Source: Demequina muriae (lineage in GTDB: Bacteria; Actinomycetota; Actinomycetes; Actinomycetales; Demequinaceae). Taken from it: a stretch of 64,000 bases of DNA. This document shows, one piece after another, positions 8,671 to 17,184 of the stretch. Made by a program: the position numbers and the translations under genes. The DNA lies in assembly GCF_030418295.1 (NCBI RefSeq), contig NZ_JAUHQA010000001.1, positions 1,426,001-1,490,000 on the forward strand, read 5' to 3'. The notes beneath the pieces are model-generated. The model worked only from the letters and a program-made list of their open reading frames with translations. It ran no database searches and had not been told where the DNA came from. How positions within the stretch are numbered: the first letter of the stretch is position 1; each line of letters opens with the position of its first letter.

Positions 8671-9558
8671 TCAGGCCTCGTGCACCAGCCCGAGCTCCAT
8701 CAGCCGCTCCCACGCCATGCGCATCAGGAACGGGTCGTCGATCTGGATGTGTCGGAGCGCGGCGAACACCTGGAACGCCCGTGCGCGCGCGGCTGTCGCC
8801 TCCGAGACGTCGCCGTAGCCGGCCCAGAAGTGAGGGTGCATGTCGCGGGAGAGCAGGTTGGCGGCGTACCCGAGATCGGCGGCAGGGTCCCCGGCGCCGA
8901 AGTTGTGCCAGAGCAGAATGCCTGCGAAAGCGCCCTGATCCGACAGGATCGCGCGCGGCTCGAGCCGGCCGTGGGTCCAGGTGAACGACACGTCCTGCGA
9001 CGCGGCCTCGCCCTCTTCGTAGATGGCCCTGGCGGCATCGGCGTCGATGCTGCGGTTCTCGGGCGCTCCACGGTCGCATGCGAAGGCGAGCAGCGACGAG
9101 AACTGGTCCTCGAGCTCAGGGAGACCCAGCCCCGTCCGCGGGTTGAGCGGCGCATCGGCCGGGCTCGGGGTGTGCACCTCGCGCAGCGCCTCGCCCAGCG
9201 GGCGCGCCGACTCGGCATGCAGCGGGACGAACCCTGCGGTCGACGCCGAGATCCACTGCACCAGGGTCCAGTGGTAGGGGAAGCCGTGGCCAGGGACGCC
9301 CGTCGCGATGGGGTGGCTGGAGGGGAAGGTCCATCGGTCCACATGCGGGGTGATGAGGTCCACGACCCGCGCGTAGTGCTCGTCCCTGCCCGGGAGCCGC
9401 GGGAAGATCGCGCCGTAGTCGTCGCCGATCCTCATGGCGAACTGATCCTCGAGCGTGTAGCGGCGCCCGAGCTCCCGCCCGGCGAGCTCCGGGAACTGCT
9501 CATCGATGAGCGCCCGGACCGTCTCGTCAGCGATGTAGATCGGTTCAGTAGGGGACAT
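8671..9558 (-). CDS. aminoglycoside phosphotransferase-fold protein lacking catalytic residues (pseudokinase)
   Basis: A 295-residue protein of the APH/choline-kinase fold, recognised from the C-lobe order and from its similarity to the gene at 11949-12863. The catalytic loop reads THGRLEPRAILSD where the family has HGDxHxxNxL: the catalytic Asp is Arg and the metal-binding Asn is Ala. The usual DWGDA metal loop reads LWHNFGAGDPAADLG, so that Asp is lost too. The frame is intact over its full length and has a leaderless promoter (TAGGCT six bases before ATG 9558), so it is probably a maintained protein without kinase activity. It may bind a ligand or partner. Confidence 0.78.
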   Translation of the reverse strand: MSPTEPIYIADETVRALIDEQFPELAGRELGRRYTLEDQFAMRIGDDYGAIFPRLPGRDEHYARVVDLITPHVDRWTFPSSHPIATGVPGHGFPYHWTLVQWISASTAGFVPLHAESARPLGEALREVHTPSPADAPLNPRTGLGLPELEDQFSSLLAFACDRGAPENRSIDADAARAIYEEGEAASQDVSFTWTHGRLEPRAILSDQGAFAGILLWHNFGAGDPAADLGYAANLLSRDMHPHFWAGYGDVSEATAARARAFQVFAALRHIQIDDPFLMRMAWERLMELGLVHEA

Positions 9559-9617
9559 GGGGTCAGCCTAAGTCACGCACGTTCCGCCCGTGGGGAGCGA
9601 TGCGTCAGGATGGTGGC

Positions 9618-10082
9618 ATGACGACAGCCCGCGATTCCGCCCCACGCGACCGCAGCGACGGCGCGCTGCCCTCGGCCGTCCTGGTCGACCTCGACGGCAC
9701 GCTCGCGCACATGGGCGATCGCCACCCGTTCGCGACCACGGGATACGACCTGGACACTCCCAACAAGCCCGTGCTCGAGGTGGTGAGGGCGCTGCACCTC
9801 GCTGGCCACACCATCGTGGTGATCTCCGGCCGAAAGGAGGTGTCGCGCGCCGAGACCGAGTGGTGGCTCAGCACCCATCTGCCCGTGCCGTACGAGGGAC
9901 TCCACCTCCGGCCTGACGCTGACGAGCGCTCCGACGGCGTGGTCAAGAGAGAGATCTTCGAGCGCGAGATCGTCCCGCGATTCGACGTGCTGTGCGTGCT
10001 GGACGATCGCAATCACGTGGTCGACATGTGGCGCGACGAGCTGGGGCTCACGTGTCTTCAGGTGGCGCCTGGCGACTTCTAG
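9618..10082 (+). CDS. stand-alone polynucleotide kinase 3'-phosphatase-like HAD protein
   Basis: A 154-residue HAD phosphatase resembling the C-terminal phosphatase domain of T4 polynucleotide kinase. Visible are motif I VLVDLDGTLA (nucleophile and acid Asp), motif II in VVISGRKE, a Lys in KREIFEREI and motif IV VLDDRNHVVDMWRDELG, an arrangement typical of the PseT group. It would remove 3'-phosphates from DNA or RNA ends, but no kinase domain is attached and none is adjacent. The ATG at 9618 was chosen; six extra upstream codons are possible. The TopIB gene lies 0.7 kb downstream. Confidence 0.82.
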   Translation: MTTARDSAPRDRSDGALPSAVLVDLDGTLAHMGDRHPFATTGYDLDTPNKPVLEVVRALHLAGHTIVVISGRKEVSRAETEWWLSTHLPVPYEGLHLRPDADERSDGVVKREIFEREIVPRFDVLCVLDDRNHVVDMWRDELGLTCLQVAPGDF

Positions 10083-10100
10083 CGTCGGCGCCCGCGGCGG

Positions 10101-10655
10101 TCAGTCCTGGGCGCGACGTGCCTTCCACTCTCGCGCGAGGATGCCGTACATCGCGTCGTCCGACACCTCGTCCTCGACCCAGTAGCGCTCGCGACGAATG
10201 CCCTCGGGGATGAACCCGATGCGCTCGAGAACCTTGATCGAACTGATGTTGTGGGGATGGGTCGACGCCTCGACCCGGTGCACGCCCAGGTCGAACACCG
10301 CATAGTCCACCAGGCGCGCGGTCGCCTCGGTGGCGTAGTAGTGGCCCCGGGCCCACGGGTGAAGCGTGAAGCCCACCTCCGCGGTGCGCCCGTTCTCCGA
10401 CAGCCAGATCGCGACGTCTCCCAGCACCTTGTCGTCGCGCGTGCGGACTACGGCGAGCTGGTACCAGTGCCCCGGCCTGGGGCCCGGCCTGGAGGTGATG
10501 TCCTCGATGAGTTCGCGCGCCCTCTCGACGGGATAAGGGGCGCGCCACGCCTGGTACTGGGCCGTGGTCGTGTCGGATCGACGCTCGGCGAGGTCCTCAG
10601 CGTCGTCCATGGTCATGGGCCGCAGCGTGAGGCGTTCGGATCTCAACGTCTCCAT
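10101..10655 (-). CDS. GNAT N-acetyltransferase, RimJ/RimL type
   Basis: A 184-residue GNAT protein of the Acetyltransf_3 group. The start METLRSERLTLRPMTMDDAEDL and the segment HRVEASTHPHNISSIKVLERIGF are typical of RimJ/RimL-like enzymes, which acetylate ribosomal protein N-termini or small substrates. The acetyl-CoA loop is degenerate (GHYYATEAT). The substrate is unknown. A TAGGGT hexamer precedes ATG 10655 by six bases, supporting leaderless transcription. Confidence 0.85.
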   Translation of the reverse strand: METLRSERLTLRPMTMDDAEDLAERRSDTTTAQYQAWRAPYPVERARELIEDITSRPGPRPGHWYQLAVVRTRDDKVLGDVAIWLSENGRTAEVGFTLHPWARGHYYATEATARLVDYAVFDLGVHRVEASTHPHNISSIKVLERIGFIPEGIRRERYWVEDEVSDDAMYGILAREWKARRAQD

Positions 10656-10810
10656 GCTCTGACCCTAGCCTGACGGCCCGACCGTCCGCTCGATGCCCAG
10701 CTCGATCCCCATCGCCACGACCGCTCGCGTGCCGCATAGTCCTCCTGCCCAGTCCGTGTCGCGCACAGCGTCCTGGATGGTCGTGGTGCCCATTCGCCTA
10801 CTCTCGACAC

Positions 10811-11926
10811 ATGCCGCGCCTCCGCCGCTCCCGCCCCTCCGAGCCGGGCCTCACCCGAAGGCGCGCCGGCAAGGGCTGGACCTACCGAGACGAGCGCGGC
10901 CACCGCATCACCGATGCCGAGGGCATCGAGCGCATCCGCGCGTTCGCCATCCCGCCCGCGTGGACCGATGTGTGGATCTGCCCATGGCCCCATGGCCACC
11001 TGCAGGCGCTCGGCACCGACGAGGCGGGGCGCCGCCAGTACCTGTATCACCCCGCCTGGCGTGAGCGCCGGGATCGCGCCAAGCACGAGAGGGTGCTCGA
11101 CGTCGCGGCGGGCCTGCCGGCGGCGAGGGCGGTCGCCGATGCGGACGCGAGCCGCGACGACATGTCTCGCGAGCACGTCCTGGGGATCGCGTTCCGGCTG
11201 CTTGACCGCGGCCTGTTCCGCGTGGGCGGCGAGGGTTATGCGGCGGACAACGGCTCGTACGGGCTCGCCACGATCCTGCGTGAGCACGCGCGGGTCACGT
11301 CGGACGGCGTGGAGTTCGACTACATCGCCAAGTCAGGAAAGCGGCGCCACGTGGTGGTGCGCGATGCGGAGGCAGAGGCGGCCATCTCGACGCTCAAGCG
11401 ACGCGGCGACGACGACCCCCAGCTCCTGGCATGGCGTGAGGCCGGCACGCCGGTGTCGTGGCGCGACATCACGAGCGATGACATCAACGGCTACCTGCAG
11501 ATGGTGGTCCAGCCCGATGCGACCGCCAAGGACTTCCGCACGTGGCACGGGACCGTGATCGCGGCGCAGGCGCTCGCTCACGCCGGCGATGCCGCAGCGA
11601 TGAGCCCGACCGCGCGCAGAAAGGCGGTCGCGGGCGTGATGAGGGAGGTGGCCGCCCACTTGGGCAACACCCCTGCCGTGGCCCGGGCATCCTACGTCGA
11701 CCCCCGCGTGGTCGACCTGTGGGAGGACGGGATCTCGATCGCTCCCGTGGTGGAGGCGTTGGGGGACCACGGAGAGGACCTGTCGCCCGGCGCGCGCGAC
11801 GCGGCGATCCAGGCGGCGCTCGAGCAGTCGGTGGTGGATCTGCTCACCACGTCTCCGGTGGCACTGAACCGCAAGCTCCAGCACGGTGCTCGGCGCGCCC
11901 GAAGGATCGCGCGCGCGACCGGCTGA
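10811..11926 (+). CDS. DNA topoisomerase IB
   Basis: A 371-residue bacterial type IB topoisomerase of the poxvirus-like class, which relaxes supercoils through a 3'-phosphotyrosyl intermediate. It has the short N-terminal domain (GKGWTYRDERGHRI, FAIPPAWTDVWICP) and the catalytic domain: Arg in LFRVGGEGYAADNGSYGLATI, Lys in AKSGKRR, Arg and His in DFRTWHGT, and the nucleophile Tyr295 in ARASYVDPRVVDLW. All catalytic residues are present. A TACTCT hexamer ends six bases before the ATG, consistent with leaderless expression. Many actinomycetes carry this gene as a non-essential accessory topoisomerase. Confidence 0.93.
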   Translation: MPRLRRSRPSEPGLTRRRAGKGWTYRDERGHRITDAEGIERIRAFAIPPAWTDVWICPWPHGHLQALGTDEAGRRQYLYHPAWRERRDRAKHERVLDVAAGLPAARAVADADASRDDMSREHVLGIAFRLLDRGLFRVGGEGYAADNGSYGLATILREHARVTSDGVEFDYIAKSGKRRHVVVRDAEAEAAISTLKRRGDDDPQLLAWREAGTPVSWRDITSDDINGYLQMVVQPDATAKDFRTWHGTVIAAQALAHAGDAAAMSPTARRKAVAGVMREVAAHLGNTPAVARASYVDPRVVDLWEDGISIAPVVEALGDHGEDLSPGARDAAIQAALEQSVVDLLTTSPVALNRKLQHGARRARRIARATG

Positions 11927-11948
11927 GCGCGTAGCGAAGCCGAGTCGG

Positions 11949-12863
11949 CTAGGCGGCCCGGACGGACGCGGACTCGACCCAGTCGCGGAGCGAGCGCAGC
12001 CCGGCGGAGTGGTACGGATCATCGGCGATGGACGCGAGCGTCACCGCGTAGGCCACCGCACGCGCCGCGACGCGCAGGCGACCGGGACTCCCCGCCCCCA
12101 CGCGCATCGGCCCGTCTGCCGTGCCGTACGCCTGCAGCAACGCCTCGACGTGGACCGACCCGACGAGCGTGCACGCCTGGCCGAGGTCCGTCGCCGGGTC
12201 CGCCGCACCGGCGTCACCCCAGTCCAGCAGGCCGGCGAGCCGCCCGTCGCGAGTCAGGACGTTGGCCCCGTGGATGTCCAGGTGGCTCCAGGTGCGCGCC
12301 GGTTCGGCCGTGTCTGCTGCCGCCTCGAAGATGGCGCGGAGGACGTCGGCGTGCTCGAGCACAAGTTCGCCTGACTCCTCCAGGCCCCGGAGCCGGGCGT
12401 CGAAGACCTCCGCGACGTCCTCGAGGGTGCCCGAGCGGTAGGGGTTCAGCGGGGCGTCGTCCGGCACAGGTCGGTGCACCTGGGCGAGCGCGGTCCCCAA
12501 GTCACGCGCGCCAGCGTCCGATAGCGGGGCGTCGAAGGCGCGCCGACCCGAGAGCCACGGCACGACGCTCCAGCGCCATGGATAGTCGGAGCCGGGCTCG
12601 CCCACGCGGACCGGCACTGGAGCAGGAAACGCCCAGTGGTGGCCGATGCGTGGGAGCCAGTCCAGTTCTGTGGCCGTGATCTCGGCGGCCACCGCGCGGC
12701 GCGGCAGCCGCACCGCCAGCTGGGGGCCGAGTCGGTAGGTGACGTTGTCCCAGCCTTCGGAGCGCGCGCCGACAGTGAGGTCCGTGAGGTCCGGGTGCTG
12801 CTCAGCGAGCAGCGCCGTCACCAGGTCCTCGTCGATCACCACCTCGGCGACCGGCATGCGCAT
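11949..12863 (-). CDS. aminoglycoside/homoserine-type phosphotransferase family protein
   Basis: A 304-residue APH-fold kinase with an intact active site: SHLDIHGANVLTRDG (catalytic Asp, metal Asn) and LLDWGDAGAADPATDLGQ (metal Asp). It is similar along its length to the 8671-9558 protein (both have DAPLNP and a WSVVPW/WTLVQW-like hinge), which makes the missing residues of that paralogue stand out. The phosphate acceptor is unknown; actinomycete members act on antibiotics or small metabolites. The start is ATG 12863, with ATG 12857 as an alternative. It is convergent with topoisomerase IB. Confidence 0.85.
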   Translation of the reverse strand: MRMPVAEVVIDEDLVTALLAEQHPDLTDLTVGARSEGWDNVTYRLGPQLAVRLPRRAVAAEITATELDWLPRIGHHWAFPAPVPVRVGEPGSDYPWRWSVVPWLSGRRAFDAPLSDAGARDLGTALAQVHRPVPDDAPLNPYRSGTLEDVAEVFDARLRGLEESGELVLEHADVLRAIFEAAADTAEPARTWSHLDIHGANVLTRDGRLAGLLDWGDAGAADPATDLGQACTLVGSVHVEALLQAYGTADGPMRVGAGSPGRLRVAARAVAYAVTLASIADDPYHSAGLRSLRDWVESASVRAA

Positions 12864-13049
12864 CGTCGTCACCTCGTCAGCGTATGCCCGCACCGGCCTC
12901 TCGCCATGACTTTCGACGTGCGTGCCGCAACACCGGCCGGTGCGCGCGGCCCCGCCAGGGCGATTCCGGACCAGGCCGGGCGAAGTCACCTCCACCGCCA
13001 TAGGGTGAACTCGACGGGTACGAGCAGCGTCCAGCACCAGGAGGAGATC

Positions 13050-13607
13050 ATGGGAGATCCACAGGCGCAGGCGTCCGCGCAGATCGCGAACATCGAGGCC
13101 GCAACCGGCCGATCCGTCGAGCTGTTCGCCGACGAGGTGGCCGCGGCGGGCCTGGAGAAGCATGGCGAGATCGTCGCCCACTTCAAGGCGTCTCATGGAC
13201 TCACTCACGGCAATGCGAACGCGCTCGCGCATGCGGTGCGCACCCACCTCGCGGGCGGACCTGCCGAGCCGGACGCACTCCTCACGCTTCAGTACGCGGG
13301 TGCCAAGGCGGTGCTGAGGCCGATTCTCGACGCGTTGGTCGCGCAGGCGAGCGCGCTCGGCGACGATGTCGACGTGGTGGTCCAGAAGACCGGAGTGAGC
13401 CTCCGGCGTGCGAAGCAATTCGCACTCGTGCAGGCGCCCTCGGCGACGCGCGTGCAGCTGGGGCTCAACCTCGACGCGACACCGCCGGGAGAGCGCGTGA
13501 CTGAGGCCAGCGGCATGTGCACGCACCGAGCGAGCCTCACCGCCGTCGACGAGGTGGACGACGAAGTCGCCGGGTGGCTCTCGGCGGCCTACGAGCGAGC
13601 AGGCTGA
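13050..13607 (+). CDS. DUF4287/DUF5655 domain protein
   Basis: A 185-residue cytoplasmic protein. The N-terminal half is DUF4287, recognised from IEAATGRSVELFADEV followed by HFKASHGLTHGNANALAH; the C-terminal half (residues about 75-185) resembles DUF5655. No enzyme activity is known. A strong ribosome-binding site (GGAGGAG) fixes ATG 13050. Its 3' end overlaps the 3' end of the convergent merR gene by 19 bp. A second, single-domain DUF4287 gene lies at 52775-53029. Confidence 0.78.
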   Translation: MGDPQAQASAQIANIEAATGRSVELFADEVAAAGLEKHGEIVAHFKASHGLTHGNANALAHAVRTHLAGGPAEPDALLTLQYAGAKAVLRPILDALVAQASALGDDVDVVVQKTGVSLRRAKQFALVQAPSATRVQLGLNLDATPPGERVTEASGMCTHRASLTAVDEVDDEVAGWLSAAYERAG

Positions 13608-14017
13608 CCCGAGGCCCGCTCCCGACGGGTGATGTCCTCGGGCTCGGCGTCCGCGGCCTGCAGAACCCCGCGGTAGTAGTCGAGCTTCATCTCGAGCCGA
13701 TCGAGATGATCGCGGTCGGCCTCCATCCGGGCGACGAGCGCCTCGCGATAGTGCGCGAGCACCGCGACCCGATCCGCAATCGTGTGGTCGCCTGCATGGG
13801 TGAGCGCGACGAACTCCTTCATCTCCCGGATGGGCATGCCGGTGGCGCGCAGCAGCTGCAGGAATCGCACCCAGCCCAGGTCGTCGTCCGTGTAGCGGCG
13901 GTGTCCGTTGGGGGCCTTGGCCACCGGTGCCAGCAGCCCCTCGCGCTCGTAGTAGCGCAACGTGTGCTTGGACGTGCCCGTCTGTGCCGCCGCCTGGTCG
14001 ATGGAGTACCCGCTCAC
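13589..14017 (-). CDS. MerR family transcriptional regulator
   Basis: A 142-residue regulator with the MerR winged helix (YSIDQAAAQTGTSKHTLRYYEREGLL, then NGHRRYTDDDLGWVRFLQLLRATGMPI) and a C-terminal coiled coil for dimerisation. There is no cysteine pattern of metal-sensing MerR proteins; it resembles the group found beside aldo-keto reductases. A GTG at 14026 gives a longer frame, but its own -10 (TACCGT) overlaps that codon; I place the start at GTG 14017, eight bases past the -10, hence a leaderless mRNA. It is divergent from the reductase gene at 14152, which it very likely controls together with itself. Confidence 0.87.
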   Translation of the reverse strand: MSGYSIDQAAAQTGTSKHTLRYYEREGLLAPVAKAPNGHRRYTDDDLGWVRFLQLLRATGMPIREMKEFVALTHAGDHTIADRVAVLAHYREALVARMEADRDHLDRLEMKLDYYRGVLQAADAEPEDITRRERASGQPARS

Positions 14018-14024
14018 GGGAGCC

Positions 14025-14055
14025 ACGGTAGGCCTTCGAGTGCACTCGAAGTCAA
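14025..14055 (-). promoter_or_regulatory. merR promoter with palindromic MerR operator
   Basis: On the minus strand TTGACT (14055-14050) and TACCGT (14030-14025) are separated by 19 bp, the long spacer typical of MerR-controlled promoters. The spacer overlaps the perfect 18-bp palindrome CTTCGAGTGCACTCGAAG at 14034-14051. The layout indicates autoregulation. Confidence 0.8.
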
Positions 14056-14071
14056 GAGGACGACGGAACGC

Positions 14072-14102
14072 TTGACTTCGAGCGCGCTCGAATTCCTAGC
14101 GT
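14072..14102 (+). promoter_or_regulatory. aldo-keto reductase promoter with palindromic MerR operator
   Basis: TTGACT (14072-14077) and TAGCGT (14097-14102) are 19 bp apart, and the perfect palindrome TTCGAGCGCGCTCGAA (14077-14092) sits in the spacer. The half-site TTCGAG is the same as in the merR promoter 40 bp away, so one regulator should bind both. Confidence 0.82.
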
Positions 14103-14151
14103 CGGGATCGAGCGGGCAACGGATGTCCGCCGCCGCACCTCAGGAGGAGTC

Positions 14152-15222
14152 ATGACCGCCGCACTCACCACCACTCGCACCGGACGCCCACTGGCCACCA
14201 CCGGCCGCACCCTCGTGCCCATCGCGTTGGGCGCGATGCTGATGGGCACCCGCACCCCCGAGGATGAGTCACGCCGCATCCTCGATCACTACCTCGGGGA
14301 GGTGCAGCCGCGCTTCACGTCGCCCGACGGTTCCCCCGTACTCGCGATGATCGACACCGCCGACTGCTACTGCTGGTGGGAGGCACCCGGAGACGAGGGC
14401 GGGCACTCCGAGTCCGTCCTCGGTCGATGGATGGCCGATGCGGGCGTGCGGGACCGCGTCCACCTCGCCACCAAGGGAACGGCTCGGGTCGAGGGCTACG
14501 CCGACGCATGGAAGGACGGCGAGGTCGACTGGGCCTATGCGAGCTCGCACTTCGTCGGCGCATCGGCCGCCGTTCTCGAGCAGAGCCTGGAGGCCTCGCT
14601 CGAGCGGCTCGGAACGGCGAGCATCGACCTCTACTACATCCACGTGGACGATCGCTCGACACCTCTCGAGGAGACGCTCTCGACTCTCGCGGGGTTCGTC
14701 GCCGATGGCCGCATCGGCGCGTACGGATGGTCGAACGTGCGCACATGGCGGATGGCGATCATCCGTGCCCTGTGCGACGCCCACGGGTGGCCGCAGCCGG
14801 TGGCGCTCCAGCAGCAGCACTCGTACCTGCGCCCACGCGCGGGGCTCCGGCACGGGTCGATCGTGAGCGACGAGCAGCTCGACTACCTCGAGGCGCATGC
14901 CGACCTCCAGCTCGTCGCCTACTCGCCGGTCCTGAAGGGCGTCTACTCTGACCGTTCGCGGCGAGCCGACGACTTCTGGGCGATGGGCAACTACGCGGGC
15001 CCGGACACCGAGGCGCGGTACGCCGCGCTCGACGAGGTGGCCGCGGCCACGGGCGCGACGGGCAATCAGGTCGCCCTCGCATGGATGCTCGCGCAGGCGT
15101 CGCCGCGAGTGCTGCCGCTCATCGGTCCGCGAACGTGGGGCCAGTACCTGGAGTGCATCGAAGCGCTGGACGTCGAGCTCACTGCCGAGCAGGTGGCGAG
15201 ACTGGACGGCGCAGGGGCCTGA
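14152..15222 (+). CDS. aldo/keto reductase
   Basis: A 356-residue NADPH-dependent AKR-fold reductase. The catalytic tetrad is visible as Asp and Tyr in MIDTADCYCWW, Lys in HLATKGT and His in YYIHVDD. Additional AKR features are GRIGAYGWSNVRTWR and the cofactor-binding end TGNQVALAWMLAQ. The substrate is an unknown aldehyde or ketone. A CAGGAGGAG ribosome-binding site precedes ATG 14152, and the gene is driven by a MerR-type promoter divergent from merR. Induction by an electrophile or a drug is a reasonable inference. Confidence 0.9.
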   Translation: MTAALTTTRTGRPLATTGRTLVPIALGAMLMGTRTPEDESRRILDHYLGEVQPRFTSPDGSPVLAMIDTADCYCWWEAPGDEGGHSESVLGRWMADAGVRDRVHLATKGTARVEGYADAWKDGEVDWAYASSHFVGASAAVLEQSLEASLERLGTASIDLYYIHVDDRSTPLEETLSTLAGFVADGRIGAYGWSNVRTWRMAIIRALCDAHGWPQPVALQQQHSYLRPRAGLRHGSIVSDEQLDYLEAHADLQLVAYSPVLKGVYSDRSRRADDFWAMGNYAGPDTEARYAALDEVAAATGATGNQVALAWMLAQASPRVLPLIGPRTWGQYLECIEALDVELTAEQVARLDGAGA

Positions 15223-15248
15223 GCCCCGGCCCTGCCACAATGGGCGCC

Positions 15249-15878
15249 ATGGACGACGACGAGCCCAAGCCCGACGGCAAGCGCTGGAACCTCAACATCC
15301 ACTACCAGCGGGTGGTGGTCGAGGAGATTCCGGAGACGGCACGCACCGCTCTGGACGTGGGGTGCGGCGAGGGGCTGTTCGCCCGCACGCTCGCCGCGCG
15401 TGGCCTGGACGTCACCGGGATCGACGAGGACGCCGAGAGCATCCGGCGTGCCCGTGCCCAGGACACCACTGGCATCACGTACCTCGAGGCCGACGTGTTC
15501 GAGGCCGACCTGCCCCGGGAGTCGTTCGATGTGGTGTCGGCGATCGCGTCGCTGCACGACAAGGACCTCGAGGCGGGACTCGAGCGCCTCAAGGAGCTCA
15601 CCGCACCCGGCGGCACGGTGCTCGTCGTGGGCCTCGCGAAGGCGACGTGGCGCGACATCCCGCGCGAGATGGCGGCCTCGGTGGTGGACAAGGCCCAGCG
15701 GCTGTTTCGTGGGTACTGGCATCACGGCTCGCCGTGCGCGTGGCCGGCATCGCACACGTACATCGACGTCAAGCGCGAGTCCGCACGCCTGATGCCCGGC
15801 AGCGTCTTCTCCCAGAAGCTGCTGTGGCGCTACACGCTCGTGTGGACCAAGCCGGCGCCGGGAGCGCTCGAGAGCTGA
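15249..15878 (+). CDS. class I SAM-dependent methyltransferase
   Basis: A 209-residue methyltransferase with motif I LDVGCGEGLFARTLAARG, the acidic residue after strand 2 (VTGIDED), motif II region SFDVVSAIASLHD and motif III LTAPGGTVLVVGL. The substrate is unknown. An ATG at 15240 is in frame, but it lies inside the -10-like CACAAT (15236-15241); ATG 15249 is seven bases after it and is taken as a leaderless start. It follows the reductase gene by only 26 bp but appears to have its own promoter. Confidence 0.85.
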   Translation: MDDDEPKPDGKRWNLNIHYQRVVVEEIPETARTALDVGCGEGLFARTLAARGLDVTGIDEDAESIRRARAQDTTGITYLEADVFEADLPRESFDVVSAIASLHDKDLEAGLERLKELTAPGGTVLVVGLAKATWRDIPREMAASVVDKAQRLFRGYWHHGSPCAWPASHTYIDVKRESARLMPGSVFSQKLLWRYTLVWTKPAPGALES

Positions 15879-15912
15879 CGCCCGCGCATCGGCCCTGCCC
15901 GAATCGGCCGTC

Positions 15913-17091
15913 CTAGCCGAGGTGGGTGGACGCTCCCATGCGGCGTACGGCCTCCGTGATGATGTCGGGGTGGGTGGCGATGTTGAGCCGCACGTGGCCC
16001 TCGCCACCCGCGCCGAACGTCGGCCCTGAGTTCAGGGCGACTCGTGCGTGCTCGAGGAAGTGGGCGGACGGGTCCTCGTCGAGCTCGAGCGGCCGGCAGT
16101 CGATCCAGGTGAGGTACGTGGCCTCCGGCAGCCGGTAGTCGGCACCGGCGAGGTGCTCGTGGATGAGCGTCCCCAGCAGCCGGCGGTTGGAGTCGAGCCC
16201 CGCCATCAGATCGTCGAGCCACGCCGCACCGTGCTGGTACGCGGCGGTCTGCGCGATGGTGCCCAGGTGCGTCGGCCCGTGGTGCGGGGACGATGCGTAC
16301 GTGGCAAGTTCGGCCTGCGCCGCGCGGCCGCCGATCACGATGGCCGCCGGGATCCCGGCGAGGTTCCACGCCTTCGACGCGGCCATCAGCGAGAAGCCGT
16401 TCTCGCCGCCCGCGACGGACAGGTACGGCACGAAGTCGTGCTCGGCGTAGACCAGGGGCGCGTGGATCTCGTCCGCCACCACCCGCACGCCGTAGCGGTC
16501 GGCGAGCGTCGCGACCTGCTCGAGCTCGTCGCGCGTGTGCGCGACGCCCGTGGGGTTGTGAGGGCTGCACAGCAGGTACGCGGCGGGACGGCCGCCCGAG
16601 GTGGCCCGGCGGAACGCGTCCTCGAGTGCCGAGAAGTCGAGTCGCAGGTCCTCGCCGAGCGGGGCGTCGATGACGTTCCGGCCGGCCGCTTTGAGATAGG
16701 AGAAGAACGGGGGGTAGACCGGGGGGTTCACGACGACGTCGCTGCCGGGCTCGGTCAGCATGGAGATCACGTCCACGTAGCCGGTGATCACGTCCGCGAC
16801 GGTGGCCATGTGGCCGGGGGAGACCGACCAGCCCCAGCGCTCCTCCGCGAATCCCGCCAGCGCCTCGGTGTATGCCGTGCCCGCCGGGTACCCGAGGTCG
16901 CCGCTCGTCACGGCGCGTTCGAGAGCCTCGCGGACCGGCGGTGCGGGCGCCACGTCCATCTCCGCGACCCACAGCGGCAGCACGTCGGCGCTGTACCTCC
17001 GCCACTTCGCCGAGGTGCGCGTACGCAGGGAGGCGAGGGTGAGATCGGTGAGCGGATTGGTGCGCTGAGGCGTGTGGGCGGGAATGGCCAT
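15913..17091 (-). CDS. MalY/PatB family PLP-dependent cystathionine beta-lyase
   Basis: A 392-residue class I/II aminotransferase-fold enzyme of the MalY/PatB group, which cleaves cystathionine or other cysteine conjugates (C-S lyase). Signatures include DVLPLWVAEMDV near the N-terminus, NPPVYPPFFSYLKAAGR, LLCSPHNPTG, VVADEIHAPLVY and the PLP lysine in AASKAWNLAG. It fits with the methionine genes earlier in the window. A GTG at 17097 is in frame, but a CACAGT hexamer six bases before ATG 17091 supports the shorter, leaderless start. Confidence 0.92.
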   Translation of the reverse strand: MAIPAHTPQRTNPLTDLTLASLRTRTSAKWRRYSADVLPLWVAEMDVAPAPPVREALERAVTSGDLGYPAGTAYTEALAGFAEERWGWSVSPGHMATVADVITGYVDVISMLTEPGSDVVVNPPVYPPFFSYLKAAGRNVIDAPLGEDLRLDFSALEDAFRRATSGGRPAAYLLCSPHNPTGVAHTRDELEQVATLADRYGVRVVADEIHAPLVYAEHDFVPYLSVAGGENGFSLMAASKAWNLAGIPAAIVIGGRAAQAELATYASSPHHGPTHLGTIAQTAAYQHGAAWLDDLMAGLDSNRRLLGTLIHEHLAGADYRLPEATYLTWIDCRPLELDEDPSAHFLEHARVALNSGPTFGAGGEGHVRLNIATHPDIITEAVRRMGASTHLG

Positions 17092-17184
17092 CCCCACACT
17101 GTGGCGAACGGCCGATGCGCGCGCAAGTCAGTTCTGGCCGCGCGCCCCCGGCCAGGGGTGCGCGGGGCTTCCTACAATCAGCCC

